A stretch of DNA of 64,000 nucleotides, from NCBI GenBank assembly GCA_035048815.1, contig JAUCBN010000028.1, positions 10,471,001-10,535,000 on the forward strand, given 5' to 3'. The position numbers were made by a program, and so were the translations under genes. Numbering within the stretch: the first letter of the stretch is position 1; every line of letters begins with the position of its first letter. The notes under the pieces were generated by a model. It searched no databases and was not told where the DNA came from. It worked only from the letters and a program-made list of their open reading frames with translations. Source of the DNA: Abelmoschus esculentus. Taxonomy: Eukaryota > Streptophyta > Magnoliopsida > Malvales > Malvaceae. Below are positions 23,688-35,230 of the stretch, piece after piece.

Positions 23688-24381
23688 TGATTCGTGCTGA
23701 ATATGCACAATTGGAGTACAAGTGTACACGTCAAGTAATAAAGTGATAAATATTATCGAGTTATCATCTCCTCAGGGATTGGTGTACTTAATATGCTTCC
23801 TTTGATCTTCTTGCTCTGCAAAACAAAATTAAAAACACAAATAAGTTGAGTATAGATAAAACTAAATAAAATAAACTAAATAGGGTGAGATCAAATTTGA
23901 GAAAGAGAGCAAGATCCAGTTGTGTTGTATAGTGGATTTGATTGATTTGCTTCTGTCCAATGCAATTGCACTGCACTACCTCGGCAGTACTGCAGATACT
24001 GTCTTCGGCAATGTCAGTATTCTCCGCCGCAACAATCCCTTGCTCTTGGGCAGATTTACCAAAGTTTAGCAAAGTATCCTTTGATGGCTCCCCGTATCCC
24101 TAAGTCGAAACACTATTGATGGTCAGTCCTTGATGATACCTCTCGGCGTTAATCAATTATAACCAACAACCAATCCCATACTTCTTTTAGTCGCTAAAAC
24201 TCTAACCTATCCCTAGGCTGAGTTAGTATCCTCCAATCAAGTTGAATACCGCACTAACTCCTTTCGTGAGTCTAACTCTCCCGAGTCTAGACAAATAGAT
24301 TACTTACAAAATTTCCTCTAGGGCTTGGATGCAAGAACAAAGAATGACAAGTAGTAAGCAAACTTTGATATTTTATTGCAT
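23688..24381 (-). mobile_element. 5' LTR of A5, partial
   Basis: Starts TGATTCGTGC beside the PBS and follows the A-type LTR to 'GATATTTTATTGCAT', where it switches to a different LTR type. About half of the LTR is seen before the break. Confidence 0.83.
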
Positions 24382-25505
24382 TTATCGAGTATCGTCTCCA
24401 CAGGGATTGGTGTACTTAATATGCTACCTTTTCACTTCTCGCTCTATAATAAAATAAAAGACATAGATTACTTGGTTTGAGTTATAACTAAGAAAACTAA
24501 TTAAAGCAATAAAGATAAATGATCAAGAAATCAAGGATAAAAAGGTGGGGCAGGATCCAGTTGTGTCGTATTATGGATTTAATTGACTTGTTTCTGTCCA
24601 ATGCAATCTCACTGCACTGCCTCGGCAGTACTGCAGATACTATCTCGACAGCGACAGTGTTCTCTGCCACGACAATCCCTTGCTCTTGGGAAGATTTACC
24701 AAAGTTCGACAAAGTGTCCTTATATGGCTCCAATTATCCCTAAGGTGAAACACTGTTGAAGGTCAGTCCTTGATGATACCGACCGATGTTAATCAATTAT
24801 AACGAACAACCAATCCCACACTTCTTTTAGCCGCTGAAACTCTTAACCTATCTCTAGGCCGAGTTAGTATCCTCAACTAAGTGAATACCACACTTACCTC
24901 TTTCGTGAGTCTAACTCTCCCGAGTCTAGACAAATAGATTACTTACAAACTTCCCTCCCGGGTTTGGATGCACGAACAAAGAATGGCAAAGAGTAAGCAA
25001 ACTTCGGTATTTTATTGCATAGAAACAAGAAACAAAGTACAATATCCTCTCACAAATACTCGACAACCTTCACCTAAACCCTAAAGGACGATGGAGGAAT
25101 TTAGGGTTTTTTCTGAACACTTGATTTCAAGATATTCTTCTCTCTACATAGGCTATGGTTTATATAGGCTTGTCCTAGGGCAAACCTTTCCTAAGTAGGA
25201 ATACTACTTGGAGTAGGATTACAATAATTTCATAAATAAAATATTTCCAAGTTTATTCCTATAAGGATTCTTTTTCCACGTGGCCTTTGACATTGTCTTT
25301 TCGTGTGTTTCTCAGCTCCGATTTTTATGTCGTTTGTCTTAAAACATTCACCTTATTTTTCTCTTCAAATCTCCTACCATATTGATATTTGCCTTTCCGG
25401 GTGTTGCCGCAGCGTCAATATGCTGTCGAGGCATCAATGTGTTGGCGAGGCTGGTACTTACATGCATTTCAGCTTCAGTTTCCAGCATCCATCTTCTTTG
25501 CTTAG
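24382..25505 (-). mobile_element. C-type LTR fragment between A-type LTR halves
   Basis: Begins near the U5 end ('TATCGAGTATCGTCTCCAC') and continues through 'GGTGGGGCAGGATCC' and the Myb-like ACCTAA block to 'CAGCATCCATCTTC'. It is collinear with 35986-36975, which ends at an LTR start complement TGATGAGTGCCTAAAAG. Both edges are internal breaks, so it is a recombined piece rather than a clean insertion. Confidence 0.7.
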
Positions 25506-25682
25506 TAATTGCTTGAGGACGGTTATGCCTTTATATAGGCTTGGCCTAGGGCAAACCTTTCCTTATTAGAGTACAACTTGCAGTAGAGAACAAGATATGC
25601 ACTTTAGGTTAAATATTTCCATGTTTGATCTTCTAGAAGGCTTAATTCCATGTGGCCTTGTCTTTGAGTTTTTCTTGTGTTG
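25506..25682 (-). mobile_element. A-type LTR piece left of B2 (A6 part 1)
   Basis: The sequence returns to A-type LTR at 'ACGGTTATGCC..TATATAGG' and runs to the B2 insertion point. The last five bases TGTTG (25678-25682) are the B2 target duplication. It continues at 35231. Confidence 0.8.
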
Positions 25683-27053
25683 TGATGAATGCCTAAAAGG
25701 CAGTTATTTACTACCCTTCTCATGGTACTTTAAGCATCTAATATACACCCACTTGAACCGAATTATGAACTCTTTACGCAAATATTGTATATTCTGTTAT
25801 CATCACTTACAAAGTTAATATTTATAGAGAATGCAAATATTATTACATATTCTGTACATGCAGGAATATCCAGAGCGGAAGTGGCAGAGAAGCAGTGTTG
25901 CGGTCGAGGCAGAAGACAAGGTTGCGGAAGAATCCAGTGTGGTATCACCAACAATGGAGGCGCGATGAAAGATAAAAATATAAAGAATATTCTGGAAGAT
26001 GCAGCGCACCAATTGGACCAGGCTAGCGCGCTAAAAGCCTAATTCAAAGACCAAGTGGGAAAACCCTTCTAGAAGGCAACAAACTTGAAAATATCAGAAT
26101 CCTTGATGAAGACTTGTTCCCTACTCCAAATTGAAGTCTATTTAGGAAAGGTTTGCCCTAGGTTAAGACTATAAATACACTAATCGACCATATTGTCTAA
26201 GAGAGCCGATTTTTAGAGAAACCTTTCTTCCCTAAGAATTATACTTTAACGATAATATATTCTAAACTTCTTAGGGATAGGTGAAAATTATCGATATTAG
26301 TGAAAGAAGATTGATTCTTGTATCTTTGTTCTTATGCAATAATAAAATCAAAGTTTGCTTATCCTATTGCCATTCTTTGTTTTTGTATTCAAGCCCGAGA
26401 GGAAAGTTTGCAAGTAACCTATTTATCTAGCATCGAGAGGTGTAGATTCAAGAAAGGGATAAGTACGGTGTTGTAGACACTAACTCAGCCTAGACTCTTT
26501 TGGAAGCCCAGGATATAGGTTAAGAGTTTCAGTAGCTAAAAGAAGTGTTGGATTGGTTGGTGGTTATCGTTGATTTACGCCGAGAGGTATCATCAACGAC
26601 TGGTCATCAACAACACTCTAACTCAGAGATGAGCTGAGTCACTTACGGACACTTTGCTGAACTTTGATGCTTCTACCCAAGAGCAAGAGATTGTCGTGGC
26701 AGAAGAACACCAATATTACCGAGGCGGTATCTGCAGTACTGTCGAAGCAGTGTTGTGTGATTACATTGGACAAGAAGAAGATCAATTGAATCCACTAATT
26801 GACGCAACTGGATCCTACCCACTTTCTCTATAATCGTTCTCAAGATTTTATTTTATGTTTTGTTATTTAATTATTTAGTTAGATAAAACAAATCAACTTA
26901 TTTGTGTTTTTACTTTATTTTCAAGAGCAAGGGAATAAAGGAAGACATATTAAGTATACCATTCCCCGTGGAGACAATACACGATATACTTATCATTTAT
27001 TACTTGATGACGTGTACACTTGCACTCAAATTGCGCTTATACCACACGCATCA
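25683..27053 (+). mobile_element. 5' LTR of B2
   Basis: TGATGAATGCCTAAAAGG to ..ACACGCATCA. CTATAAATAC near 26168 is a good TATA box with the transcription start expected some 30 bp downstream. It is followed by the PBS. Confidence 0.92.
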
Positions 27054-27059
27054 AGTTTT

Positions 27060-27077
27060 TGGCATTGTTGCCGGGGA
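27060..27077 (+). other. Primer binding site of B2 (tRNA-Asp type)
   Basis: TGGCATTGTTGCCGGGGA starts seven bases after the LTR end. It matches the tRNA-Asp 3' complement except at three adjacent positions (GCC read as ATT). Confidence 0.8.
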
Positions 27078-27191
27078 TTGACAACTAAATTTTGTTTTCT
27101 TTAATTTTCTTGCTCTTTAATTATTCGTTATCTAACTTTAATTTCAATTATTTATTTATTTTATTTTTACTAACTTTAATTTATTTGGTTT

Positions 27192-28900
27192 ATGACCAGG
27201 GCAAATCCGAGTGGACCATTGTACGAGTTGGATCCTGAGCTTAAACGTACAAGACACCATCTGAGGCGCAATCTGTTCCAAGTCATGGATAATCCACCAA
27301 GAAGGCAAATTCCACCGGTTGATCATAATGTACTGTCGCCAACAATGCCACAGCAGTCAATGTCGCAGTCATTGCCTAGGCAGCCCACTATTAGAGTCTA
27401 TCTGGTGGAAGATTTAAATAGACATAACCCTATCGTAGTCACACCAGAAATCGAGGCAACTCACTTTGAGCTTAAACCAGTGATGTTCAACATGTTGAAC
27501 ACAATTGAACAGTTTAGTGGGTCTGCTACTGAAGATGCAAGGCAACATCTCAAATCTTTCATGGAAGTATGCAACTCTTTCAAGATTCAAGGAGTCCATG
27601 AAGATATTCTACGATTAAAATTGTTCCCCTATTCACTAAATATAGGGCGAAAACTTGGTTGAATGGTATCCCATCTAGATCCATAGGATCTTGGAAGGAA
27701 ATCTGCCGAGAATTCATTACGAGGTTCAATCTGACAAATCTCTATGACCGCATTCATAATGAAATCACATCATTCCGGCAAGATGAAGATGAACCGATGT
27801 ATGAGGCATGGGAACGTTACAGAGAACTATTAAACAAATGCTCACTACATGGTTTTCCCTTGTGGACGCAAGTTTCCATGTTCTATAATGCTCAATGCCT
27901 CCACAAGGATGATGCTAGATGCTTCCGCAAATGGGACAGTTTTAGATAGAGAACTCGTGGAGGCCATTGAAATTCTGAACAAAATCGCAAAGAACGATTT
28001 CTAATTTCGCACATCAAGGCGAGGAGGAATGAGGCATCATGCCACAGCCCATGAATTAGATACATCAAGTTCGGTGGCAGCACAATTGGCTTCTCTGACC
28101 AAGATGGTTCAGAACATGCAAGCCTAAAGAAATATACATGAGGTTAAGGCAGTTAACTCATCGGATTACATGCAAGATGAGGAGACCAGCCTATATGTTG
28201 GAAACTATAACAGAAACAATCCAATGATGTCCAACAATTATAACTCATCTTGGAAAAGGCATCCGAACTTCTCATGGAGTAACCCTAATAATGCCTTGAA
28301 TCCAATTAATCAAGCCCCTGAATTCCAGCATCAAAGTCAGAACCTGCTGCAGCAGAACACACAACAGCCCATGCCACAGCAGCAGGTACAACAATAACAG
28401 TCTCTGAATGCATTGGCAGATTCTCTCACAGCTTTTATGTCAAAGACTGATGCTTACATGAAGGAGAATAGCCGCTTTATGAAGCGTACTGATGACTTCA
28501 TGAACCGAACTGAGATGAGACTGTAGAACCAGGGGGCTGTAATAAAATCTTTAGAAACCCAAGTTGGTCAATTTTTCAAACGACAAAACACTCGACCACC
28601 AGGGGGTTTATCTAGCAATACTTAAGTTGCTAAGTTGTTAGGTCATGAGCAATGTAAGGTAATAACAACCAAAAGTGGCCTACAATTGAAAAATAAAGAA
28701 GGGACCTCAACCGAAAGAGTCCAACCAGAAAAGCAACATCATGAGGACTGAAAAGCTGAGCAGAACCCAGCCGAAAGCTCTGCCACAACAATAGAACCAG
28801 TAGTATCAGAAACTTCCGCCGAGGCAGCTGCAGATAAATTCAACCCAGATATTCAACTCAATATCCAAGGAAACCTGGAAAATATCAGACCACCACCTCC
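27192..28900 (+). pseudogene. gag of B2
   Basis: Starts at 27192 with 'MTRANPSGPLYELDPELKRT'. The Retrotrans_gag-type core runs through 'ATHFELKPVMFNMLNTI', 'QHLKSFMEVCNSFKIQGVHEDILRLKLFPYSL' (split here for length), then, after a frameshift at about 27650, 'TWLNGIPSRSIGSW', 'REFITRFNLTNLYDRIHNEI' and 'YEAWERYRELLNK'. A second shift follows near 27890. The C-terminal half is Gln/Asn-rich ('NPNNALNPINQ') and ends in 'KRTDDFMNRTEMR' and a charged linker. It would form the virus-like particle shell. Several stops (for example 28397, 28527) break it. Confidence 0.87.
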
Positions 28901-29520
28901 TTTTCCATAAAGGCTAAAAAAGCAGAAACAGGACCACCAATTTCAGAAATTCCAAGACATATTGAAGCAGGTCCATATCAACTTGCCACTAGTTGAGGCT
29001 ATTGAACAAATGCCCAACTATGCCAAGTTTTTAAAGGACATAGTATCCAAACAAAGAAGGCTAGGAGAATTTGAAACAGTGGCAGCCACTGAAGGTTGCA
29101 TGGCCATGCTGCATAATCGCATGCCACCCAAACTAAAAGATCCTGGATGCTTCATAATTCCTTGTGCGATTGGAGATGGTTATAAAGGAAAGGCCCTATG
29201 CGACTTGGGAGCAAGCATCACCCTAATACCCAAATCAGTCTTTTAGAAACTGGGAATTGGACGGGTAAAACCAACAACAGTACTGCTCCAACTTGCGAAT
29301 CGGTCTTATGTGCATCCTGAAGGCAAAATTGAGGATATTCTGGTGAAGGTTGATAAGTTTATATTTTCTACCGACTTTCTTGTCCTTGACTGTGAGGCCA
29401 ACGAAAATGCACCGATCATATTGGGTCGACCTTTCCTTGCTACCGGCTATACTCTAATAGACGTAGAAAATGGAGAATTGACTATGAGGATAAATGATCA
29501 ATAAATCAAGTTCAATGTTT
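28901..29520 (+). pseudogene. Aspartic protease domain of B2
   Basis: Begins with the linker 'KQVHINLPLVEAIEQMPNYAKFLKDI' (split in frame at 28962) and 'GCMAMLHNRMPPKLKDPGC', then the active site 'CDLGASITLIPKSVF'. A TAG at 29245 interrupts 'KLGIGRVKPTT'. 'HPEGKIEDILVKVDKF', 'STDFLVLDCEANENAPIILG' and 'RPFLATG' complete the retropepsin-like fold. This copy retains the strand deleted in B1. The protease would cut the gag-pol polyprotein. Confidence 0.85.
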
Positions 29521-29525
29521 TTCGT

Positions 29526-31290
29526 ATGCTGAAAAATCATGATAATCCAGAAGGATGCCAAGAATCAAAAAACTTTGACGAGGACTTAATACAACAATGT
29601 CTGGAAAACAACTGCCTCGGCAGAGCCATCAGCAATTCGACGCATCACTGCCTCGGCATCTCGGAGGATGATTGCTACACCCATGCCCTGAACAAAGAAC
29701 ATGAAGTTGATAGCCTAGAGGCACAAGAAATAGAGGAAGCAAACTGGACAACCCACTTTCCAGGTAAATACTTTGAACCTCTGAATTATCCAAGAAAGGA
29801 ACCCATTAGTACAGAACCAATAATCACAGAACTAAAACCCTTACCTGCTAATTTAAAGTATGTTTATTTGGGACCCAACCATACGATGCCCGTAATCATT
29901 TCTTCTAAGCTGCAGCCGAAATAGGAACAGATCTTAATAGAAATGTTGCGGTAGCATAAGAAAGTATTAGGATGGACAATGGACGATATAAAGGGAATAA
30001 GCTCAGCTGTTTGTATGCATAAAATCATATTAGATGAAAGTCAAAAACCCACTGTGGAGGCCCAGAGGAGACTTAACCATGCCATGAAGGAGGTAGTACG
30101 GAAGGAAATAATCAAGTGGCTTGATGCCGGAATCATTTATCTTATCTCTGATAGTGAATGGGTAAGCCTAGTACAATGTGTGCCAAAAAAAGGTGGCATG
30201 ACCATCATAACCAATGAGAACAATGAGTTAATCCCAACAAGAACTGTGACAGGGTGGAGAGTTTGTATGGACTATAGAAAGTTGAACAAAGCAACAAAGA
30301 AAGACCATTTTCCTCTACCCTTTATTGATAAGATGCTCGATAGACTGGCTGGCAAATCCTATTATTGTTTCCTTGATGGATATTCTGGATATAATCAAAT
30401 TGCTATTGCTCCCGAAGATCAAGCAAAACCATATTCACCTGCCCGTATAGAACATACACTTTTCGAAGAATGCCGTTCAGCCTTTGTAATGCCCCAGCCA
30501 CCTTCTAGAGTTGCATGATGGCAATCTTTTCAAATATGATAGAAGATTTCATGGAAGTATTCATGGATGATTTTTCTGTCTTTAGGGAAAACTTTGATCA
30601 TTGTCTCAGCAATTTGGAGAAAGTACTACAAAGATGTGAGAAAACCAATTTATTCCTCAACTTGGAGAAATGCCACTTAATGGTAAACGAAGGCATAGTA
30701 TTGGACCATAAAATATCATCCGAAGGAATTGAAGTAGATAAAGCCAAAGTTGATGTAATAAAGAATCTACCTCCACCCATATTTGTAAAAGGAATTCGGA
30801 GCTTCTTAGGACATGCAGGGTTCTATAGAAGGTTTATCTTGAACTTTTCTACAATTTCTAAACCTCTCTGTAACTTACTTAAGCAGGAAAGAAAATTTGA
30901 ATTTACTGACGAATGTACTAAAGCATTCAAGACCATAAAGGAAAAGTTAGTTAAAGCACCGATAGTGGTTCCACCAGATTGGACCTTGCCCTTCGAGGTA
31001 ATGTGTGATGCAAGTGATCATGCTGTCGGAGCAGCACTTGGACATAGGAAAAACAATATCTTCCATGTTATTTACTACGCTAGCAAGACGCTCAATGATG
31101 CTCAGATAAATTACACTACAATAGAGAAAGAATTACTCGCAGTAGTGTTTGCCTTCGATAAGTTTCGCTCCTATCTCATTGGCACTAAAGTCACTGTCCA
31201 TACAGACCACTCGGCACTTAAGTACCTTTTCACAAAAAAGGATGCCAAACCAAGATTGATAAGATGAATCCTTCTGCTACAAGAGTTCGA
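29526..31290 (+). pseudogene. Reverse transcriptase and RNase H of B2
   Basis: A linker (29526-29924) precedes RT at about 29960-30880: 'KGISSAVCMHKI', 'LNHAMKEVVRKEIIKWLDAGIIY', 'GWRVCMDYRKLNKATKKDHF', 'YYCFLDGYSGYNQIAIAPEDQA', a frameshift at about 30427, then the active-site block 'EVFMDDFSVF' (FMDD), 'ISSEGIEVDKAK' and 'SFLGHAGFYRRFI'. RNase H follows: 'CDASDHAVGAALG', 'IEKELLAVVFAF', 'TDHSALKYLF', with Asp and Glu catalytic positions present. A TGA at 31265-31267 ends the frame. The sequence type is Athila/Tat, not chromovirus. (Long motifs here are excerpts of the frames, each under 25 residues and non-contiguous.). Confidence 0.88.
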
Positions 31291-31291
31291 T

Positions 31292-32832
31292 GTGGAGATA
31301 AAAGATAAGGAAGGTACTGAAAACCAAGTAGTTGATCATTTATCCAGACAGGAGAATGGAGGGTATAAATTGGAGGGCATACAAAACACCTTTCGAGATG
31401 AAGAAATATTGCATGTTGCAACAAAAGAAGCCCTTGCTGCCGAGGCAGAACCCATGGCAGTACATGATTATGAGGCCGAGGCACTATTTACATATATTTT
31501 AGAATCTATCAAGGAAGACATACAGGCAGTGACGACAACTCCCTAGTACGCAAATCTTGTTAACTTTTTAGTTAGTGGCATATTTCCTTATAACTTGAAT
31601 TATAACGAAAAAAAGAGGTTTCAGCATAATGCCAAGCAATATTTCTGGGACGAACCTCTCTTATTTCGACAATGTGCAGATCAGGTTATTCGACGATGCG
31701 TCCCAGAGGAGGAACAACAAGCAATTCTTCAACAATGTGACGACCTACCATGTGGAGGACATTTTGGCAGAAACAAAACAACAATAAAAGTTCTTCAATC
31801 AGGATTTCATTGGCCGACACTCTTCAAAGATGCCCACCTCTATTGTAAGGCTTGTGATCGATGTCAAAGGACGGGCAATATATCAAGATGTAACGAGATG
31901 CCACAAAAGCCAATATTAGAAGTAGAATTATTCGATATATGGGGAATAGATTTTATGAGACCATTTCCTTCATCTCAAGGAAATCTCTACATCTTAGTAG
32001 CAGTAGATTATGTGTCCAAATGGGTTGAAGCAATCGCCACACCCCACAATGATGCCAAGACAATACAAAAATTCCTTAAGAAGAACATATTCACAAGATT
32101 TAGAGTACCGAGAGCCATCATTAGCGACGAAGGTAAACACTTTGACAATAGAGTCATTGCCGCGACACTAAAGAAAATAGGTGTTACTCATAAAATGGCT
32201 ACGGCATATCATCCATAAACAAATTGCCAGGCTGAACTTGCAAATAAGGAACTGAAACAAATCTTTAAAAAGGTAGTACACACTTCTAGAAAGGATTGGT
32301 CTCATCGGCTTGACGATGCTTTATGGGCGTATAGAATAGCTTACAAAACACCTTTGGGGGCATCACCCTATAGATTAGTATTTGGCAAAGCTTGTCATTT
32401 ACCCGTGGAAATTGAGCAAAGAGCGTACTGAGCAGTAAAGAATCTAAACATGGAATGAGAAAAGGCTGGAAAAAACGACTATTGGACCTGAATGAACTAG
32501 ATGAATTTAGAACAGAAGCTTATGATAATGCTAAGATCTATAAAGAGAAGATGAAATGCTGGTATGATAGTAAACTGTTACCGCGACATTTCCTACCGGG
32601 GCAACAAGTCCTCCTCTTTAACTCCAGACTCAGGTTATTCCCTGGGAAACTCAAACCCCAATGGTCAAGTCCTTTTAAAGTTGTTAAGGTTTATCCCCAT
32701 GGAGCAGTCGCAATCAAGTCACAAAAAGAAGGTGTTGAATTCAAAGTGAATGGCCAATATTTGAAGCATTACTCTGAACATCAAGAAACGAAAACGATAA
32801 CAACCATCACTTTAGGAGATGCACCTACATGA
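31292..32832 (+). pseudogene. Integrase and C-terminal tail of B2
   Basis: The zinc finger region has 'GGHFGRNKTT' and 'CKACDRCQRTGN'. The catalytic core shows 'DIWGIDFMRPFPSS', 'VDYVSKWVEAIA' and 'AIISDEGKHFDNRV', that is the first two acidic residues of DD-E. A stop at 32216-32218 cuts the core, which continues as 'QAELANKELKQI' with the Glu. The C-terminal part has 'LPGQQVLLFNSRLRLFPGKLKPQW', the Gly/Pro-rich strand motif typical of Ty3/gypsy integrases, and ends 'ITLGDAPT' at 32832. There is no chromodomain, as expected for Athila/Tat elements. Confidence 0.87.
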
Positions 32833-33855
32833 CATCCTCCTCTGGTTTAAGTTTAAGCATTTATTTATTAGTTTTAGTTTTAGTTTCGTTTTTGCTGCTT
32901 CTTTTTGTTGTGTTTTAGACAGGATAGAGAATCACAGAAGAAATCTCCGAGTAGATCTGCGAAGACTGATCCAACACCACATCTCTCATTTTTCTCTTTT
33001 GTATGCCTTATATTTTGAGCATTGAGGACAATGCTCGGTTTGAGTTTTCGGGAGATTATAGGTGTAGAAGCATTGCCGAGGCTACCCATTGTCGCAACAT
33101 TACCATAAAAGGGAGTAAATTTTTCTAAATTCTTTTATATATTCTCTTTTCTTGAATTTATGTTTGTAATCTTGCATTGCCCTACGTCAATTTTGCTTTA
33201 GTTTACTCTTTTAAGGCTATAAAAAATTTTCTCCTTACCATGGCCAAGTTCTGTTTTGAAGGGATAACCATAGGATACTCATAGAATAAAACTTAGAAGC
33301 TTGCTTTAGGGTTAGACAGAAAATAAACACTTTTTGGACTTGTTTGATTTAGGAGTTCTTTTAATAAACTTAGGTGATAAAGACTTAGAACCTTTTGGAA
33401 AAATAACTAGAAGTGCCTATCATTGGCTCTAGTTTTGCTCTCCTTCATGCTAGAGGTGCCCGAAATTGGCTCTAGTATACTAAATAGGTGGTTAATAAGA
33501 AAAAAAATAGAAAAAAAAAGAAAATAGAAAACACATATCTTGAGGTGCCCGAAATTGGCTCAAGACTTGTTGTTTTAAGGAGATAGCTTTAGTCCAAGAT
33601 TGTACTTGTCATGAACTTAGAGTTTATCTAAGAAAGCCTTGAATCAGCCTTGTCCATTAAACGCACACACTCACCTAGCTTTATAGCTTGTTTCTTAGTA
33701 AAAGTCCTTGGGTAAACTAGTGGCTAAAACAGAAAGATAGACATGACCATGGTGGGGAGAATAGATGGAAAAGTAAGACCAAAGGAGAGTAGGGTTTGAC
33801 AATTTAATGTTTTGCATTGCTTGAGGATAAGCAATAGTTCGAGTTTGGGGGTATT
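32833..33855 (+). other. 3' UTR and polypurine tract of B2
   Basis: Non-coding; no ORF2 or env-like gene is seen between pol and LTR. It contains 'GAGCATTGAGGACAATGCTC', the three hairpin motifs at 33407-33564 and GAGTTTGGGGG at 33841-33851 before the LTR. Confidence 0.78.
33407..33564 (+). repeat. Three 26-nt inverted-repeat motifs in B2 3' UTR
   Basis: Copies at 33407-33432 (CTAGAA/CTCTAG), 33450-33475 (CTAGAG/CTCTAG) and 33539-33564 (CTTGAG/CTCAAG). Loop length is 14 nt in each. Order and spacing agree with A3 and B1. Confidence 0.8.
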
Positions 33856-35225
33856 TGATGAGTGCCTAAAAGGCAGTTATTTACTACCCTTCTCATGGTA
33901 CTTTAAGCATCTAATATACACTTACTTGAACCAAATTATGAACTCTTTGCGCAAATATTGGATATTCCGTTTTCATCACTTACAAAGTTAATATCTTTAG
34001 AGAATACAAATATTATTACATATTCTCTACATGTAGGAATATCCAGAGCCGAAGCGGCAAAGATGCAGTGTTGCGGCCGAGGTAGAAGACAAGGTCGCGA
34101 TAGAATCCAGTGTGGCAGCACCAACAATGGAGGCGTGATGAAAGATAAAAATATAAAGAATATTCTGAAAGATGCAGCGCACCAATTGGATCAGGCTAGC
34201 GCGCTAAAAGCCCAATTCAAAGACCAAGCGGGAAAACCTTCTAAAAGACGGCAAACTTGAAAATACCAGATTCCTTGAAGAAGACTTGTTCCCTACTCCA
34301 AGTTGAAGTTTATTTAGGAAAGATTTGCCCTAGGTTAAGACTATAAATACCCTAGTCGGCCATATTGTCTAAGAGAGCCGATTTTTAGGGAAACCCTTTC
34401 TCCCTAAGAATTGTACTTAACGATAATATATTCAAAACTTCTTAGGGATAGGTGAAGGTTGTCGATATTAGTGAGAGGAGTTTGATTCTTGTATCTTTGT
34501 TCTTATGCAAAAATAAAATCAAAGTTTGCTTATCCTATTGCCATTCTTTGTTCTTGTGTTCAAGCCCGAGAGGGAAGTTTGCCAGTAATCTATTTATCTA
34601 GCATCGAGAGGTGTAGATTCACGAAAGGGATAAGTACGGTGTTGTAGACACTAACTCGGCCTAGACTCTTTTGAAAGCCCAGGATATAGGTTAAGAGTTT
34701 CAGCAGCTAAAAGAAGTGTTGGATTGGTTGGTGGTTATCGTTTATTTACGCCGAGAGGTATCGTCAAGGACTGGTCATCAACAACACTCTGACTTAGAGA
34801 TGAGCTGAGTCACTTACGGACATTTTGCTAAACTTTGATGCTTCTACCCAAGAGCAAGAGATTTTCGCGGCAGAAGAACACCAATATTACCGAGGCGGTA
34901 TCTGCATTACTGTCGAAGTAGTATTGTGTGATTGCATTGGACAAGAAGAAGATCAATTGAATCCACTAATTGACGCAACTAGATCCTACTCACTTTTTCT
35001 ATAATCGTTCTCAACCTTTTATTTTATGTTTTGTTATTTAATTATTTAGTTAGATAAAACAAATCAACTTATTTGTGTTTTTACTTTATTTTCAGGAGCA
35101 TGGGAACAAAGGAAGACATATTAAGCATACCAATCCCTATGGAGATGATACACGATATACTTATCATTTTATTACTTGACGATGTGTACACTTGCACTCA
35201 TATTGCGCTTATACCACACGCATCA
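33856..35225 (+). mobile_element. 3' LTR of B2
   Basis: TGATGAGTGCCTAAAAGG to ..ACACGCATCA, 1370 bp. TATA block CTATAAATACCC near 34339. It is followed by the TGTTG target duplication. Confidence 0.92.
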
Positions 35226-35230
35226 TGTTG

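Larger units (their letters stand above)
25683..35225 (+). mobile_element. Complete Athila-like LTR retrotransposon B2
   Basis: A 9543-bp element flanked by TGTTG on both sides (25678-25682, 35226-35230), with two LTRs of 1371 and 1370 bp, tRNA-Asp PBS, gag, protease, RT, RNase H, integrase, a 1-kb 3' UTR and a polypurine tract. It lies within the A6 LTR, which reads on across it. Comparing about the first 300 bases of the two LTRs by eye shows roughly twenty differences, mostly transitions, so the insertion is not recent. Stops and frameshifts in gag and pol make it non-functional by itself. Confidence 0.93.
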
